64,000 nt of DNA from Cystobacter fuscus DSM 2262 (lineage in GTDB: Bacteria; Myxococcota; Myxococcia; Myxococcales; Myxococcaceae): NCBI RefSeq assembly GCF_000335475.2, contig NZ_ANAH02000074.1, positions 1 through 64,000 on the forward strand, given 5' to 3'. The notes beneath the pieces were generated by a model. That model searched no databases. It had not been told where the DNA came from and was given only the letters and a program-made list of their open reading frames with translations. The translations under genes were made by a program, and so were the position numbers. Position 1 is the first letter of the stretch. Each line of letters opens with the position of its first letter. This document shows positions 45,052 through 53,210 of this stretch, one piece after another.

Positions 45052-45702
45052 ATGCGCCTGAACTCCCTCCTGCTGCTGACGGCCTGCGCGGCCCTCACCG
45101 CCTGCGACCCGACCACGCCCGAGCCGGACGACCCAACACCCCAACCCCAGGGAGATCCCTGCGCCCCGTATGGACACATCCATCGCGAGGCCACGGGGGA
45201 CTGGTGCCACTGTGATCGCGGCTACCTCGCGGCCACCGAGCGCCTCGCCTGCGTGGTGGATCCGAACTACGTGCCACGCACGGGGTTCGACTTCGGCGAC
45301 AAGGGCGAGCACGCCTGCTGGCACGTCACGAATGGCCCCTACGCCACGGTGATGGCGAGCACCACGGCCCAGCCCCGCGTGGACGCCTTCCACACGTTCT
45401 ACACCGTGAAGCTGCGCCCGGAGGGAGGCCAGTACGTGGGCACCTTCCAGTTCAAGTCCTACGCCACCGGCGACTTCATCGCCTACCTGAGCCACGAGGG
45501 CGTGCCCTTCTCCTTCCACGAGGGCACGAAGCTCGTGGAGCCGGCCGCCACCGAGCCCATCCCCCCCGAGCTGCGCGACGGCGCATGCCAGGGGGAGCTG
45601 GTGCGGATGGTCGGCTACGAGCTGACGGACAAGGTCCAGTACACCGTCACCGTCGGCCCCACGGAACTCTCCGAGCTCTCCCTCGTCATCGAGCACCTGT
45701 AG
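45052..45702 (+). CDS. HxCxH-domain lipoprotein 2 with EGF-like N-terminus
   Basis: 216 residues. Lipobox AALTAC (Cys18). Residues 37-67 have four Cys in EGF-like spacing with GHIH inside (CAPYGHIHR ... DWCHCDRGYL ... LAC). Then the family domain with His87-x-Cys89-x-His91 (EHACWH), His114 in FHTFYTVKL, and a final beta-rich part. 6 bp after lipoprotein 1, so translationally close. Predicted location is the outer membrane or periplasm. A zinc-binding role is inferred from His/Cys pattern and genomic context. Confidence 0.83.
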   Translation: MRLNSLLLLTACAALTACDPTTPEPDDPTPQPQGDPCAPYGHIHREATGDWCHCDRGYLAATERLACVVDPNYVPRTGFDFGDKGEHACWHVTNGPYATVMASTTAQPRVDAFHTFYTVKLRPEGGQYVGTFQFKSYATGDFIAYLSHEGVPFSFHEGTKLVEPAATEPIPPELRDGACQGELVRMVGYELTDKVQYTVTVGPTELSELSLVIEHL

Positions 45703-45745
45703 TCCCCGCGGCATCCGCCGCATCACCACGAAAGAGAACGACACC

Positions 45746-46477
45746 ATGAAGCCGACGCGACACATCGCCTGGAGCGCGCTCCTGGGCATGGCCCTCTCCG
45801 CCTGCGGTCCCGCTCCCGATGGCGAGGAGATGGAACTCACCTCTCAGGAGCAGGGACTCGAGGCGGGCTGCACCGCCCTCAGCCCCTCCATCGCCAGCCA
45901 CTCCTGCCTGCACTCGAACACCAGCGCCGACCACGTGGCCGTGACCGCCACGAGCGGCTCCACCGCCTCGACGCCGTCCCTCACCGGCACCCACAAGCAG
46001 TTCGACGTGACGCTGCCCGCCGGCGCCACGGGCACGGTGAAGTTCACCCCGGGCACCACGGGCTCCTGGGCCTTCTACCTGAACAAGAGCATCACCTTCA
46101 CCGCCAAGAGCGGCGCCACGACGCTCGCCTCCGCCCTGGCCAAGACGGTGAGCACGAGCTGCGGTCTGACGAACTACACCGTCTACAACCTCACCGCCGG
46201 CACCACGTACACGCTGGAGCTGGGCACCGCCTCGGGCAACCTCGTGGGCGTCATCCCCGAGCGCGTCGAGGACTACAACACCCGCTACTACCAGGACGCG
46301 GACGGTGACGCCTACGGCAACAACAACGTCTCCATCCTCTCCGCCTGCGTGCCGCCGGCCGGCTACGTCACAGCCCGGTACGACTGCAACGACAGCAACG
46401 CCAGCATCAACCCCGGGGCCGCCGAGGTCACGGGCAACAGCGTGGACGAGAACTGCAACGGCTCGCTGAGCAACTGA
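45746..46477 (+). CDS. HxCxH-domain lipoprotein 3 with MopE-like metal-binding tail
   Basis: 243 residues. Lipobox ALSAC (Cys20). Family domain: His52-x-Cys54-x-His56 (SHSCLH), His83 in THKQFDVTLP, then a block SCGLTNYTVYNLTAGTTYTLEL matching the third block of the others. The C-terminal 65 residues match the putative metal-binding motif of MopE-type proteins (YYQDADGDAYGN, DCNDSNASINPGAAEV, VDENCNG), which bind calcium or copper in some proteins. 43 bp after lipoprotein 2. Confidence 0.85.
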   Translation: MKPTRHIAWSALLGMALSACGPAPDGEEMELTSQEQGLEAGCTALSPSIASHSCLHSNTSADHVAVTATSGSTASTPSLTGTHKQFDVTLPAGATGTVKFTPGTTGSWAFYLNKSITFTAKSGATTLASALAKTVSTSCGLTNYTVYNLTAGTTYTLELGTASGNLVGVIPERVEDYNTRYYQDADGDAYGNNNVSILSACVPPAGYVTARYDCNDSNASINPGAAEVTGNSVDENCNGSLSN

Positions 46478-46578
46478 TCGTCCCCGAGTGAAGCGCGCCG
46501 GGGCGGCCTCCCTCTGCTGGGGGGCCGCCCTGGTCGCGTTCGTGTCCTGTCCTTCACCCTCCCGAGGAGTTCCCAACG

Positions 46579-47805
46579 ATGCGTCGCGCGCCCCTTCTGT
46601 CCACCGTGCTGTCCTCCTGCCTGCTGGCCCTGTCCGCCTGTGGCGATGCTCCCCCCGCTCCCGTGAACCCCAACCCGGAGCCGGGTAGGCCCTCGGTGAC
46701 GGCCACCTCGCCCGCCAGTGGCGACGAGGCGCGGCTCCCCGGGGCCCTCACCCAGGTGTCCCTCACCTTCAGCGGGCCCATGGACACGTCCAGGGGAACG
46801 CTGCGGCCCTCCTCCGGGCTGGTGCTCGGCGCGCCCACCTGGTCCGGCAACACGCTCACCGCGCCCATCACGCGCATCGGCCATGACGAGGAGCACACGC
46901 TCACGCTCGAGGGCTTCCAGGATGCCGAGGGCCGACCCGTGGAGCACACGCTGCGCTTCCGCACCGGGACGGATCGCCCGCGTCCGGTCGTCACCGCCTC
47001 CAGCATTCCGGAGGGCGCCCAGGACGTGTATCCCCTGGAGCTGTACTTCGACCACGAGGCGCGCCGCCCGGGCATCTACCCGCGCAAGCAACTGTCGCTG
47101 CGCTTCAGCGTCCCCATGCGCACCACCGACGCCCAGGTGAAGCTGGAGAACCACACCGACCCGAGCATCGCGCCGCGCGTCATCACCGGCCAGTGGCGTG
47201 ACGAGGGCCGCGAGCTGCTGCTCACCCTGCCCGCGCCCGAGGACGGTGGCCCCGGTGGCGCCACCCTGGAGGAGAAGTCCCGCTACACCCTGGACCTGTC
47301 CGCCCTGCGCGGCGCCGAGGTGGGCAACCGGCTCGACTCCGTGGCGTTCCTCGGGGACGGCCGGCTGGACTTCACGACCTCGGAGCGGAACGGAGAGCTG
47401 GAGCACGCCTGCACCCACGCGCTCGCGAACGAGGCGGAGGCGATCCAGGCCACGACGGGCGAGGCGCCCCCGTTCGGCTTCGCCCCCCTCACCGACACGG
47501 GCCACTCGCGCTACCGCGTCACGCTGCCCGGCGAGCAGCAGCACGGCTATACCTCGCTCGTCTCGAAGCCGGACCAGGACGAGCACATCGTGCTCTACCT
47601 CGACCGGGAACTCGCCGTGGGCGCCTACGACGGCATGGAGTTCAAGGACGTCGCCGTGAAGGTCGAGGCCGCCCGGCCCGTGTGCACGGGCATCACCCAC
47701 GTGGCCTCGTTCGCCGCGACCCAGGGCAACCGCGACTATTTCCTGCGCTTCGGGCCCACGCCGGGCGCGGTGTTCGAGTTCATCCTCGAGCGCCACGCCC
47801 ACTGA
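46579..47805 (+). CDS. HxCxH-domain lipoprotein 4 with Ig-like domains
   Basis: 408 residues. Lipobox ALSAC (Cys21). Two Ig-like domains of the SbsA/Big_5 type (TSPASGDEARLPGALTQVSLTFSGPMD..., SIPEGAQDVYPLELYF ... LRFSVPM) present the C-terminal family domain at 270-408: His276-x-Cys278-x-His280 (EHACTH), His309 in GHSRYRVTLPG, CTGITHVASF, then NRDYFLRFGPTPGAVFEFIL, ending ERHAH. The long Ig stalk suggests the site reaches out from the outer membrane. Last of the operon; a 101-bp gap precedes it and it ends 10 bp from the converging TonB operon. Confidence 0.87.
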   Translation: MRRAPLLSTVLSSCLLALSACGDAPPAPVNPNPEPGRPSVTATSPASGDEARLPGALTQVSLTFSGPMDTSRGTLRPSSGLVLGAPTWSGNTLTAPITRIGHDEEHTLTLEGFQDAEGRPVEHTLRFRTGTDRPRPVVTASSIPEGAQDVYPLELYFDHEARRPGIYPRKQLSLRFSVPMRTTDAQVKLENHTDPSIAPRVITGQWRDEGRELLLTLPAPEDGGPGGATLEEKSRYTLDLSALRGAEVGNRLDSVAFLGDGRLDFTTSERNGELEHACTHALANEAEAIQATTGEAPPFGFAPLTDTGHSRYRVTLPGEQQHGYTSLVSKPDQDEHIVLYLDRELAVGAYDGMEFKDVAVKVEAARPVCTGITHVASFAATQGNRDYFLRFGPTPGAVFEFILERHAH

Positions 47806-47815
47806 GTGAGCCGGG

Positions 47816-48643
47816 CTACTCCCACGCCGCGGAGAACGCGGTGTGCCGCCGCAGGTTGACGAACAGCGCGCGGTACACCTGGCTCTCCGCGGCCACCTTC
47901 ACCCGCGTCCCCTCCTCGGGCACCTCCAGGCGCTCGAAGAGGGCCCCCTCGAACCAGCGCCGGGGCTGAAGCTCCAGCACGAACAGCCCCTCCTCCTCCA
48001 GCTCCACCTCGATGGGCACGAAGTCCACCCGCTGCATCTCCACCGGCGCGGGGAAGTCCACCGTCACGAGGAAGGGCACGCGCTGCCCCTCGCGCTCGGC
48101 AGTCCCCTCCAGCCACACCGAGTGCCCCTCCAGCGCCGCTGCCTCCGCGCCCAGGGCCCTCGAGGGCGGCTGGAGCAACAGCGACAGGGAACGCGCCCGG
48201 CCGGCGATCCCCGGCGAGCGCCCGAGCACCCGCGCCTGCCCCGGCTCCGCCAACAGGTCGAACACCACCTCGCGATCCCACTCCCCGAGCACCCGGCCGC
48301 CGGAGAAGAAGGACTCGTGCGCGTACGCGCTGGGCACGAGCACCTCGCCCAGGCGGCGCCACCACCGTCCCGTGGGCGCCGGCTGCAAGGGGGAGGCGTT
48401 CTCGAAGAGGTAGATGGGACCGAGCACCATGCGCGCGGCCGTGAGCTCCACGCGCCAGCCGGTGTCGGTGGTGAAGTGTCCCGGGCGCGTCTCCCCCGGA
48501 GCAATCGCGGTGCGCAGGCCCATGCGGAAGACGATGCCCCGGCCGCCGGTGCCCGAACCCCCACACGCAGCCCCCGCGCCGAGCAGCGCGGCCCCGAGCA
48601 GGGTGGTGAAGGCACGGCGGGTGGTGCGTGGTGTCGGGGTCAT
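47816..48643 (-). CDS. Lipoprotein partner of the TonB receptor
   Basis: 275 residues from ATG 48643, which overlaps the TonB receptor's stop (ATGA). N-terminus has twin Arg (TTRRAFTTLLG) and a lipobox GAGAAC at residue 26. Body is beta-rich, with WRVELTAARMVLGPIYLFENASPL and YAHESFFSGGRVLGEWDREVVFDLL. No family recognised. The coupled translation with a TonB receptor and the His-containing YAHESFF segment suggest it hands over or holds the substrate, probably zinc or a zinc complex. Confidence 0.82.
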   Translation of the reverse strand: MTPTPRTTRRAFTTLLGAALLGAGAACGGSGTGGRGIVFRMGLRTAIAPGETRPGHFTTDTGWRVELTAARMVLGPIYLFENASPLQPAPTGRWWRRLGEVLVPSAYAHESFFSGGRVLGEWDREVVFDLLAEPGQARVLGRSPGIAGRARSLSLLLQPPSRALGAEAAALEGHSVWLEGTAEREGQRVPFLVTVDFPAPVEMQRVDFVPIEVELEEEGLFVLELQPRRWFEGALFERLEVPEEGTRVKVAAESQVYRALFVNLRRHTAFSAAWE

Positions 48644-51171
48644 GGCACGGCCTCCTGCAAGTCCAGATGAACGGTGAGCGTGGCGAGCACGGTGCGAGGT
48701 GCGCCCGCGGAGAAGTGGCGCGTGGCCATCAGCGAGGCCGGGGCATCCGGGCCACGGAAGTTGGAGACGTAATTGAACTCGGCCTCGCGCCAGCGCGCGT
48801 CGAGCAGGTTCTCCACCGACACGCCCAGCTCCAGCGCCTTCCACCGGGCGCTCGCGGCCACATCGAAGAGGAAGATGGGCTCGCTGAAGCGATCGAGCGG
48901 CAGCGGCTTCGGGCCGATGGCGCTGTGGCCCAGCGCGAGCATCCAGCTCACCGGGAAGGTGCCCACGTCGAGCTGGCCGCGCAACGACGCATCCACCCGG
49001 CCGATGAGCTGGGGGATGTAGGGCATCACCGTGCCCTCCCAGACCTTCCAGGACGGAGCGCCGGGGGCCGGCAGCGTCGCGTGGGCCCAGGCCAGACTGC
49101 CCTGCACGTCCAGGCGCTCGAGCAGGGTGAAGCGCGAGGTGGCGAAGGCCCCCAGGCGCTGGGAGGGACCCACGGGCTGGTTGCGGCCCGCCGTCTCGTC
49201 GAAGACGAGGTCTTGCGACACGCGGGTGGTGAACACGGCGCCGCGCGCCTCGAACTCATAGGGCTGCCCCTCCCCGCCGAGCCGCCAACCCAGGCCCGTC
49301 TCCACGGCCGTCACGCGCGCATAGGGGGCAAGCTCCGCGTCGGACAGGGCCGCCGCGTCACTGGAGCGCGCGCCCAGGCCCGCGCTGGTGAGCCAGGTGA
49401 GATGGGGGGACAGCCGCACCTCGGCGGTGGCGCGGGGGCTCGCGAAGAAGCCATACGCCTCGATGGACTCCTCGGGGATGCGCGGGCCCTGCCGATCCGA
49501 GGCGGGCCGGTTCTGGTCCTCCACGGCGAAGAGGAAGGTGTCCAGCCGCACCCCGCCGCGCAGGGTGAGCCAGGACAGCGGCGCGTGCCGCAGCGAGGCG
49601 TAGGCCCCCACGTTCGTGGTGCGCACCTGGTTGTCGAAGAGGGTGCCGTAGGGGGCTCCCCCTTGCGCGCGCAGCCGCCGCGAGCGCGTGAGGACGTCGT
49701 CGAAGCGCGCGATGTAGCCCAGTTCCAGGGGCAGGGGCTGATCGCCCAGGCGCACGCCCGGCGTGTAGCGGCCGCGCAGGCCCACGGTGAGGCCGCGGTA
49801 GGTCTGCTCGGTGGCATCGCCCCGCTGGGACTCGCCAATGGGCGGCACGTCGTTGAGGAAGCCGGTGAAGTTCTCCCGGATGCGCATCTGCCGCATCACC
49901 GCGAAGCCCTGCTGTACGAAGCGCCCGCCCCCGCTCAGCCGCGAGCGCAGCTCCGCGGATACGAGGTGCCGCTGCGCCGCCCCACCCTGGTTCGGATCAT
50001 AGAGGCAGAAGAACTGCGAGTCCGCGTCGGCCTCGCACGGCATGCGCCCGTCCACCACGTCCGTCTCCCGCACCACGCCCGCCGAGGAGAAGCGCGCCGC
50101 GTAGCTCGACCCCAACAGCCGCAGCCGCGTCTCGTCGCCCAGGCGCAGCTCCATCTGGGCCATCACCCCCGCGTTGGCATAGGCCCGGTTGGGACCGAAG
50201 CCGGGCCCCTGGCGCACGAGCAGCCCCACGAAGTTGGCCTCGCTCGACCCCGGAGGGCCGTACACCAACGACAGCCGCCGCGAGGCGTAGCTGCCCGTGC
50301 TCGCCGAGGCGGTGAGGCCGCGCCGCTTCAGGCCGAGCTGGTACTCCACCGTGCCCGCCACCCCGAAGTCGCCCTGCGACGGGTCATAGGGCCCCTCGGT
50401 GACGCGCAGCGAGTCCACCAGCTCGGGGATGATGAAGTAGGTGTCCGCGTAGCCATGCCCGTGCGCGTGCGACACCTCGTTGAGCGGCACGCCCTCCAGG
50501 CGCAGCTCCACGTCCTTGCCCTCGCCCGCGTCGAAGCCCCGGATGAAGATGGTCTCCGCGTGGCCCTCGCCCCCGTGGTTGGCGAGCATGACGCCCGGAG
50601 CCAGCAACATCAGATCCGAGGCGGAGTGGCGCGGCACGTCGGCGAGCTGGCCCACGGAGATTTGAAAGTCTCCCACCGCGGCCGGGGGCGGCGCGGCGGC
50701 CTTGCCCCGCACCGTGGTGGCGAACGCGGGCTTCTCCGGCTCGGGGGGCTCGGCGGGAGGCGGCTCGGCGGGTGGAGGCTCGGACGGGGGCGGCGCCTGC
50801 TCGGGTTCGCTCACGGCGGGCGGCTCCGAGGGAGGCTCCGGGGGCGGCGCGAGCGGGGGCTCGAAGGTGACGGGCACATCGGCCTGCACCTCCACCGCCA
50901 CCTCCCCCTGCCTCGCGGGCTGGAAGCGCCAGCGCAGGGCGGCGGCCATGGCGGAGCGATCGAACGCGGGCCCGGCGGACTCGCGCACGTCCACGCGCGA
51001 CACCTCGCCCTCCTCGTCGATGGTCAGACGCAGGAGCACCACGACGGGCGCCACCGGCGCGGGCTCCCCGGCGGGCAACACGGGAGGCGCGATCTCCACC
51101 GCGACGGGAGGGGTCACGGGCTGCGCGGCCACGGCCCCCAGGAGGCAGAACACCAGACAGGAGGTCCACAT
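48640..51171 (-). CDS. TonB-dependent receptor fused to a TonB C-terminal-like domain
   Basis: 843 residues from ATG 51171, signal peptide of about 16. Residues 40-100 match the TonB energy-transducer C-terminal domain (VVLLRLTIDEEGEVSRVDVRESAG...ALRWRFQPA), followed by a Pro-rich linker (105-150), plug (SASDLMLLAPGVMLANHGGEGHAETIFIRGFDAGEGKD) and a 22-strand barrel. The plug has a His cluster, VSHAHGHGYAD. No siderophore-type motif. Regulated by box E, opposite a lipoprotein, and cotranscribed with another lipoprotein, so I propose an outer-membrane zinc (or zinc-chelate) importer. The built-in TonB-like domain is unusual outside myxobacteria. Confidence 0.9.
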   Translation of the reverse strand: MWTSCLVFCLLGAVAAQPVTPPVAVEIAPPVLPAGEPAPVAPVVVLLRLTIDEEGEVSRVDVRESAGPAFDRSAMAAALRWRFQPARQGEVAVEVQADVPVTFEPPLAPPPEPPSEPPAVSEPEQAPPPSEPPPAEPPPAEPPEPEKPAFATTVRGKAAAPPPAAVGDFQISVGQLADVPRHSASDLMLLAPGVMLANHGGEGHAETIFIRGFDAGEGKDVELRLEGVPLNEVSHAHGHGYADTYFIIPELVDSLRVTEGPYDPSQGDFGVAGTVEYQLGLKRRGLTASASTGSYASRRLSLVYGPPGSSEANFVGLLVRQGPGFGPNRAYANAGVMAQMELRLGDETRLRLLGSSYAARFSSAGVVRETDVVDGRMPCEADADSQFFCLYDPNQGGAAQRHLVSAELRSRLSGGGRFVQQGFAVMRQMRIRENFTGFLNDVPPIGESQRGDATEQTYRGLTVGLRGRYTPGVRLGDQPLPLELGYIARFDDVLTRSRRLRAQGGAPYGTLFDNQVRTTNVGAYASLRHAPLSWLTLRGGVRLDTFLFAVEDQNRPASDRQGPRIPEESIEAYGFFASPRATAEVRLSPHLTWLTSAGLGARSSDAAALSDAELAPYARVTAVETGLGWRLGGEGQPYEFEARGAVFTTRVSQDLVFDETAGRNQPVGPSQRLGAFATSRFTLLERLDVQGSLAWAHATLPAPGAPSWKVWEGTVMPYIPQLIGRVDASLRGQLDVGTFPVSWMLALGHSAIGPKPLPLDRFSEPIFLFDVAASARWKALELGVSVENLLDARWREAEFNYVSNFRGPDAPASLMATRHFSAGAPRTVLATLTVHLDLQEAVP

Positions 51172-51206
51172 GGGTCGACTGCCGGGTATACCACCGTCCG
51201 CTTGAC

Positions 51207-51223
51207 TTGCAACACAGTTGCAA
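51207..51223. promoter_or_regulatory. Putative Zur box E (TonB receptor / lipoprotein)
   Basis: TTGCAAC-ACA-GTTGCAA, a perfect palindrome between the divergent starts. Rightward TTGACT (51202-51207) and TACTCC (51225-51230) are 17 bp apart with the box filling the gap; leftward, the TTGCAA arm is 16 bp before TATACC. Confidence 0.75.
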
Positions 51224-51238
51224 CTACTCCCCGGTTGC

Positions 51239-52123
51239 ATGAGCACACGATCGTGGATGAAGCGGGGCGCGCTGTTCGGGGTGCTGGCACTCGGGGGCGT
51301 GGGCTGCGAGCCCGCGGCCGAGGGCGAGGTGCGCGTGACGCTGAGCGGCGGGGACGGAACCCAGCGCGGCTACAATGACCACCTCTTCCAGGATGGCTGG
51401 TCCGTGCAGTTCACGAAGTACCTGGTGTCGGTGGGGGACTTCACGCTGACGTCCGCCACCGGGGAGAAGCGCACCGCGGCCGGCCAGGTGCTGGTGGACG
51501 TGCAGAAGGGCGACATGCCGCTCGCGCACCTCGAGGGGCTCGCCGCGGGACGCTGGAGCGTGGGCTTCCGCGTGGCCCCTCCCGGCGCGGACACGACACT
51601 GCCGGACGGCAACGTGTCCCCGGAGGACCTGGAGCGCATGCGCTCGAAGGGCTACAGCTACTGGGTGGAGGGGATCGCGACCAAGGCGAACGTGGGCGTC
51701 TACACCTTCCGCATGGGCTTTCCCGTCAACGCGCGCATGGTGGACTGTGTCAACGGGGTGGACGGCACGCTGGGCATCGTGGTGCCGGAGAACTCCGTGG
51801 CCCAGACGGAGGTCACCATCCACGCCGAGCACATGTTCTATGATCGGCTGGGCACCCACCGCGGGGTGCTGCTGCGCTTCGACGCCCTGGCCGCCACCGC
51901 CAACGCCGACAAGGTCATCACCCCCGAGGGACTCGCCTCGCAGCGGCTGCTCGACCTGCGGGACTCGGAGGGCCGCGAGCTGAAAGACGCCCAGGGCAAG
52001 CCCGTGGTCTACGAGCCGGGCGCCTACACCGTGAAAACGCTCCAGGAGTTCGTCACCCAGAGCATCGTGGACCAGGCGCACCTGAATGGCGGAGGCGTCT
52101 GCACCGTGGCCCACGAGGGCTAG
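51239..52123 (+). CDS. Probable MbnP-like lipoprotein, divergent partner of TonB receptor
   Basis: 294 residues from ATG 51239 (a second ATG at 51257, MKRGALFGVLALGGVGC, is just as good and gives a longer leader). Signal sequence with loose lipobox GVGC. The body (WSVQFTKYLVSVGDFTL ... HLEGLAAGRWSVGFRV ... MRSKGYSYWVEGIATK ... TFRMGFPV ... HAEHMFYDRLGTHRGVLLRFDALAA) resembles MbnP-type periplasmic proteins that partner copper-peptide TonB receptors. HAEHMFYDRLGTH would be a metal site. Controlled by box E with the TonB receptor. The MbnP comparison is by eye and moderate. Confidence 0.75.
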   Translation: MSTRSWMKRGALFGVLALGGVGCEPAAEGEVRVTLSGGDGTQRGYNDHLFQDGWSVQFTKYLVSVGDFTLTSATGEKRTAAGQVLVDVQKGDMPLAHLEGLAAGRWSVGFRVAPPGADTTLPDGNVSPEDLERMRSKGYSYWVEGIATKANVGVYTFRMGFPVNARMVDCVNGVDGTLGIVVPENSVAQTEVTIHAEHMFYDRLGTHRGVLLRFDALAATANADKVITPEGLASQRLLDLRDSEGRELKDAQGKPVVYEPGAYTVKTLQEFVTQSIVDQAHLNGGGVCTVAHEG

Positions 52124-52137
52124 ACACGGCTCGTTCG

Positions 52138-52162
52138 GCCGCCCGCCCTCCTCCCGGGCGGC
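52138..52162 (+). terminator. Hairpin after the divergent lipoprotein gene
   Basis: GCCGCCCG (52138-52145) pairs with CGGGCGGC (52155-52162), 15 bp after the stop of the lipoprotein gene. No U-tract, so termination is only probable. Confidence 0.5.
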
Positions 52163-52269
52163 GAATCCCCTCCTGAGGTCGCATGGGTCGGGTTGGCACC
52201 CCGGAGTGCCGTCCCCAACGTTTCGCGGCAGGCCATTGAGGCCACTGAACCAACCCTGGAGGGGTCACC

Positions 52270-52971
52270 ATGAAGAAGCTTCTCACCGCCCTGGTCATCA
52301 CGCTGAGCACCGCCGCCATGGCCCAACAGGCGGACGACACCCAGGCTCAACAGGAGCAGAAGCGCAACGAGGGCCGCCGCATCTCCACTGGCGTGGATGC
52401 CACCGACGTGGGACCGGCCATCGGCAACACCGCCAAGGACGTGGGGCAGGCGGTCGGCGGGAGCGGCCAGGCCGCCAAGGAGGACGTGAGCGAGGCGGCC
52501 CGGGACGTCAAGAAGGACACGAGCGAGGCGGCCCGGGACGTCAAGAAGGACGCGAGCGAGGTGGCTCGGGACGTCAAGCAGGACACCGAGAAGACGGCGG
52601 ACAAGCTCGCCCAGAAGGCGGGGATGGCCACCGCCAGCCAGGGCACCTTCAAGAAGGACAAGGCCTTCAGCACCAGCGGCACCTTGAAGAACACCGGCGG
52701 CGGCGGCGTGACGCTCGTGCGTCAGGGCCTGCCGGACGCCAACCTGGACGTGCGCCAGGAGACCATCGTGATGCTCGACGGGAAGAAGGTCGACTCGAGC
52801 GTCATCCCCGAGGGAGCGCAGGTGCGCGCCCGCTTCCAGCTCGAGGGGGAGGAGATCGTCGCCGTGGAGCTCAACGCCACCAGCCCCAAGGGTGTGAAGA
52901 GCAAGGCCCCGGTGAGCCCAAGCACTTCCCAGCCGAGCACCCCGGCGACCCAGCCGCTTCCCCAGCCGTAA
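52270..52971 (+). CDS. Secreted LEA-like repeat protein
   Basis: 233 residues. Signal peptide MKKLLTALVITLSTAAMAQ. Residues 70-115 have repeats of 11 residues of the type SEAARDVKKDT, amphipathic and Lys/Asp/Ala-rich as in LEA (desiccation-type) proteins. Then a compact domain (QGTFKKDKAFSTSGTLKNTGGGGVTLVRQGLPDANLDV ... VRARFQLEGEEIVAVELNA is split by spaces here) and a disordered Pro/Ser tail. Likely periplasmic. Function in envelope stress or drying is inference. Followed by a strong terminator. Confidence 0.8.
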   Translation: MKKLLTALVITLSTAAMAQQADDTQAQQEQKRNEGRRISTGVDATDVGPAIGNTAKDVGQAVGGSGQAAKEDVSEAARDVKKDTSEAARDVKKDASEVARDVKQDTEKTADKLAQKAGMATASQGTFKKDKAFSTSGTLKNTGGGGVTLVRQGLPDANLDVRQETIVMLDGKKVDSSVIPEGAQVRARFQLEGEEIVAVELNATSPKGVKSKAPVSPSTSQPSTPATQPLPQP

Positions 52972-53000
52972 CACCTCTCACGTTCCCCTAGGGACGTGCG

Positions 53001-53042
53001 CCGGGCCCGTTTCCCTCTCGGGGAGCGGGCCCGGCCCTTTTT
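53001..53042 (+). terminator. Rho-independent terminator
   Basis: Stem CCGGGCCCG (53001-53009) with CGGGCCCGG (53026-53034), extended by mismatched bases, and then CCCTTTTT. Placed 30 bp after the LEA-like gene. Confidence 0.8.
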
Positions 53043-53145
53043 CCACCCCTCGTGCGGCGGTGCGAGGACCTGGGGAGTGAAAATCCTTTCCCTCCCTGGG
53101 GAGCCCCCTGCCACGGGCGTTCCCTCCACGGGCAACTGTCCTGCT

Positions 53146-53161
53146 GGGCATGGCGCTTGCT
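53146..53161 (+). promoter_or_regulatory. Candidate sigma54 promoter
   Basis: GGGCATG-GCGC-TTGCT, with GG and GC 10 bases apart, ends 50 bp before the propeller lipoprotein start. One -24 mismatch at T and one at C. Confidence 0.4.
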
Positions 53162-53210
53162 GTACTCCGGACAGGGCCCGTACCGGGCCCACGGAAGAAG
53201 AGGACGGAAC

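Noticed and set aside
44476-47805. Lipoproteins considered as copper proteins because of the MopE-like tail
   Set aside because: Kept only as alternative: zinc-free ribosomal genes and shared palindromes point to zinc, and no copper genes are near.
52192-52210. TGGCAC element before the LEA-like gene as sigma54 promoter
   Set aside because: GG to GC spacing does not fit and no TTGC follows; it is part of a small GGCAC/GTGCC inverted repeat.
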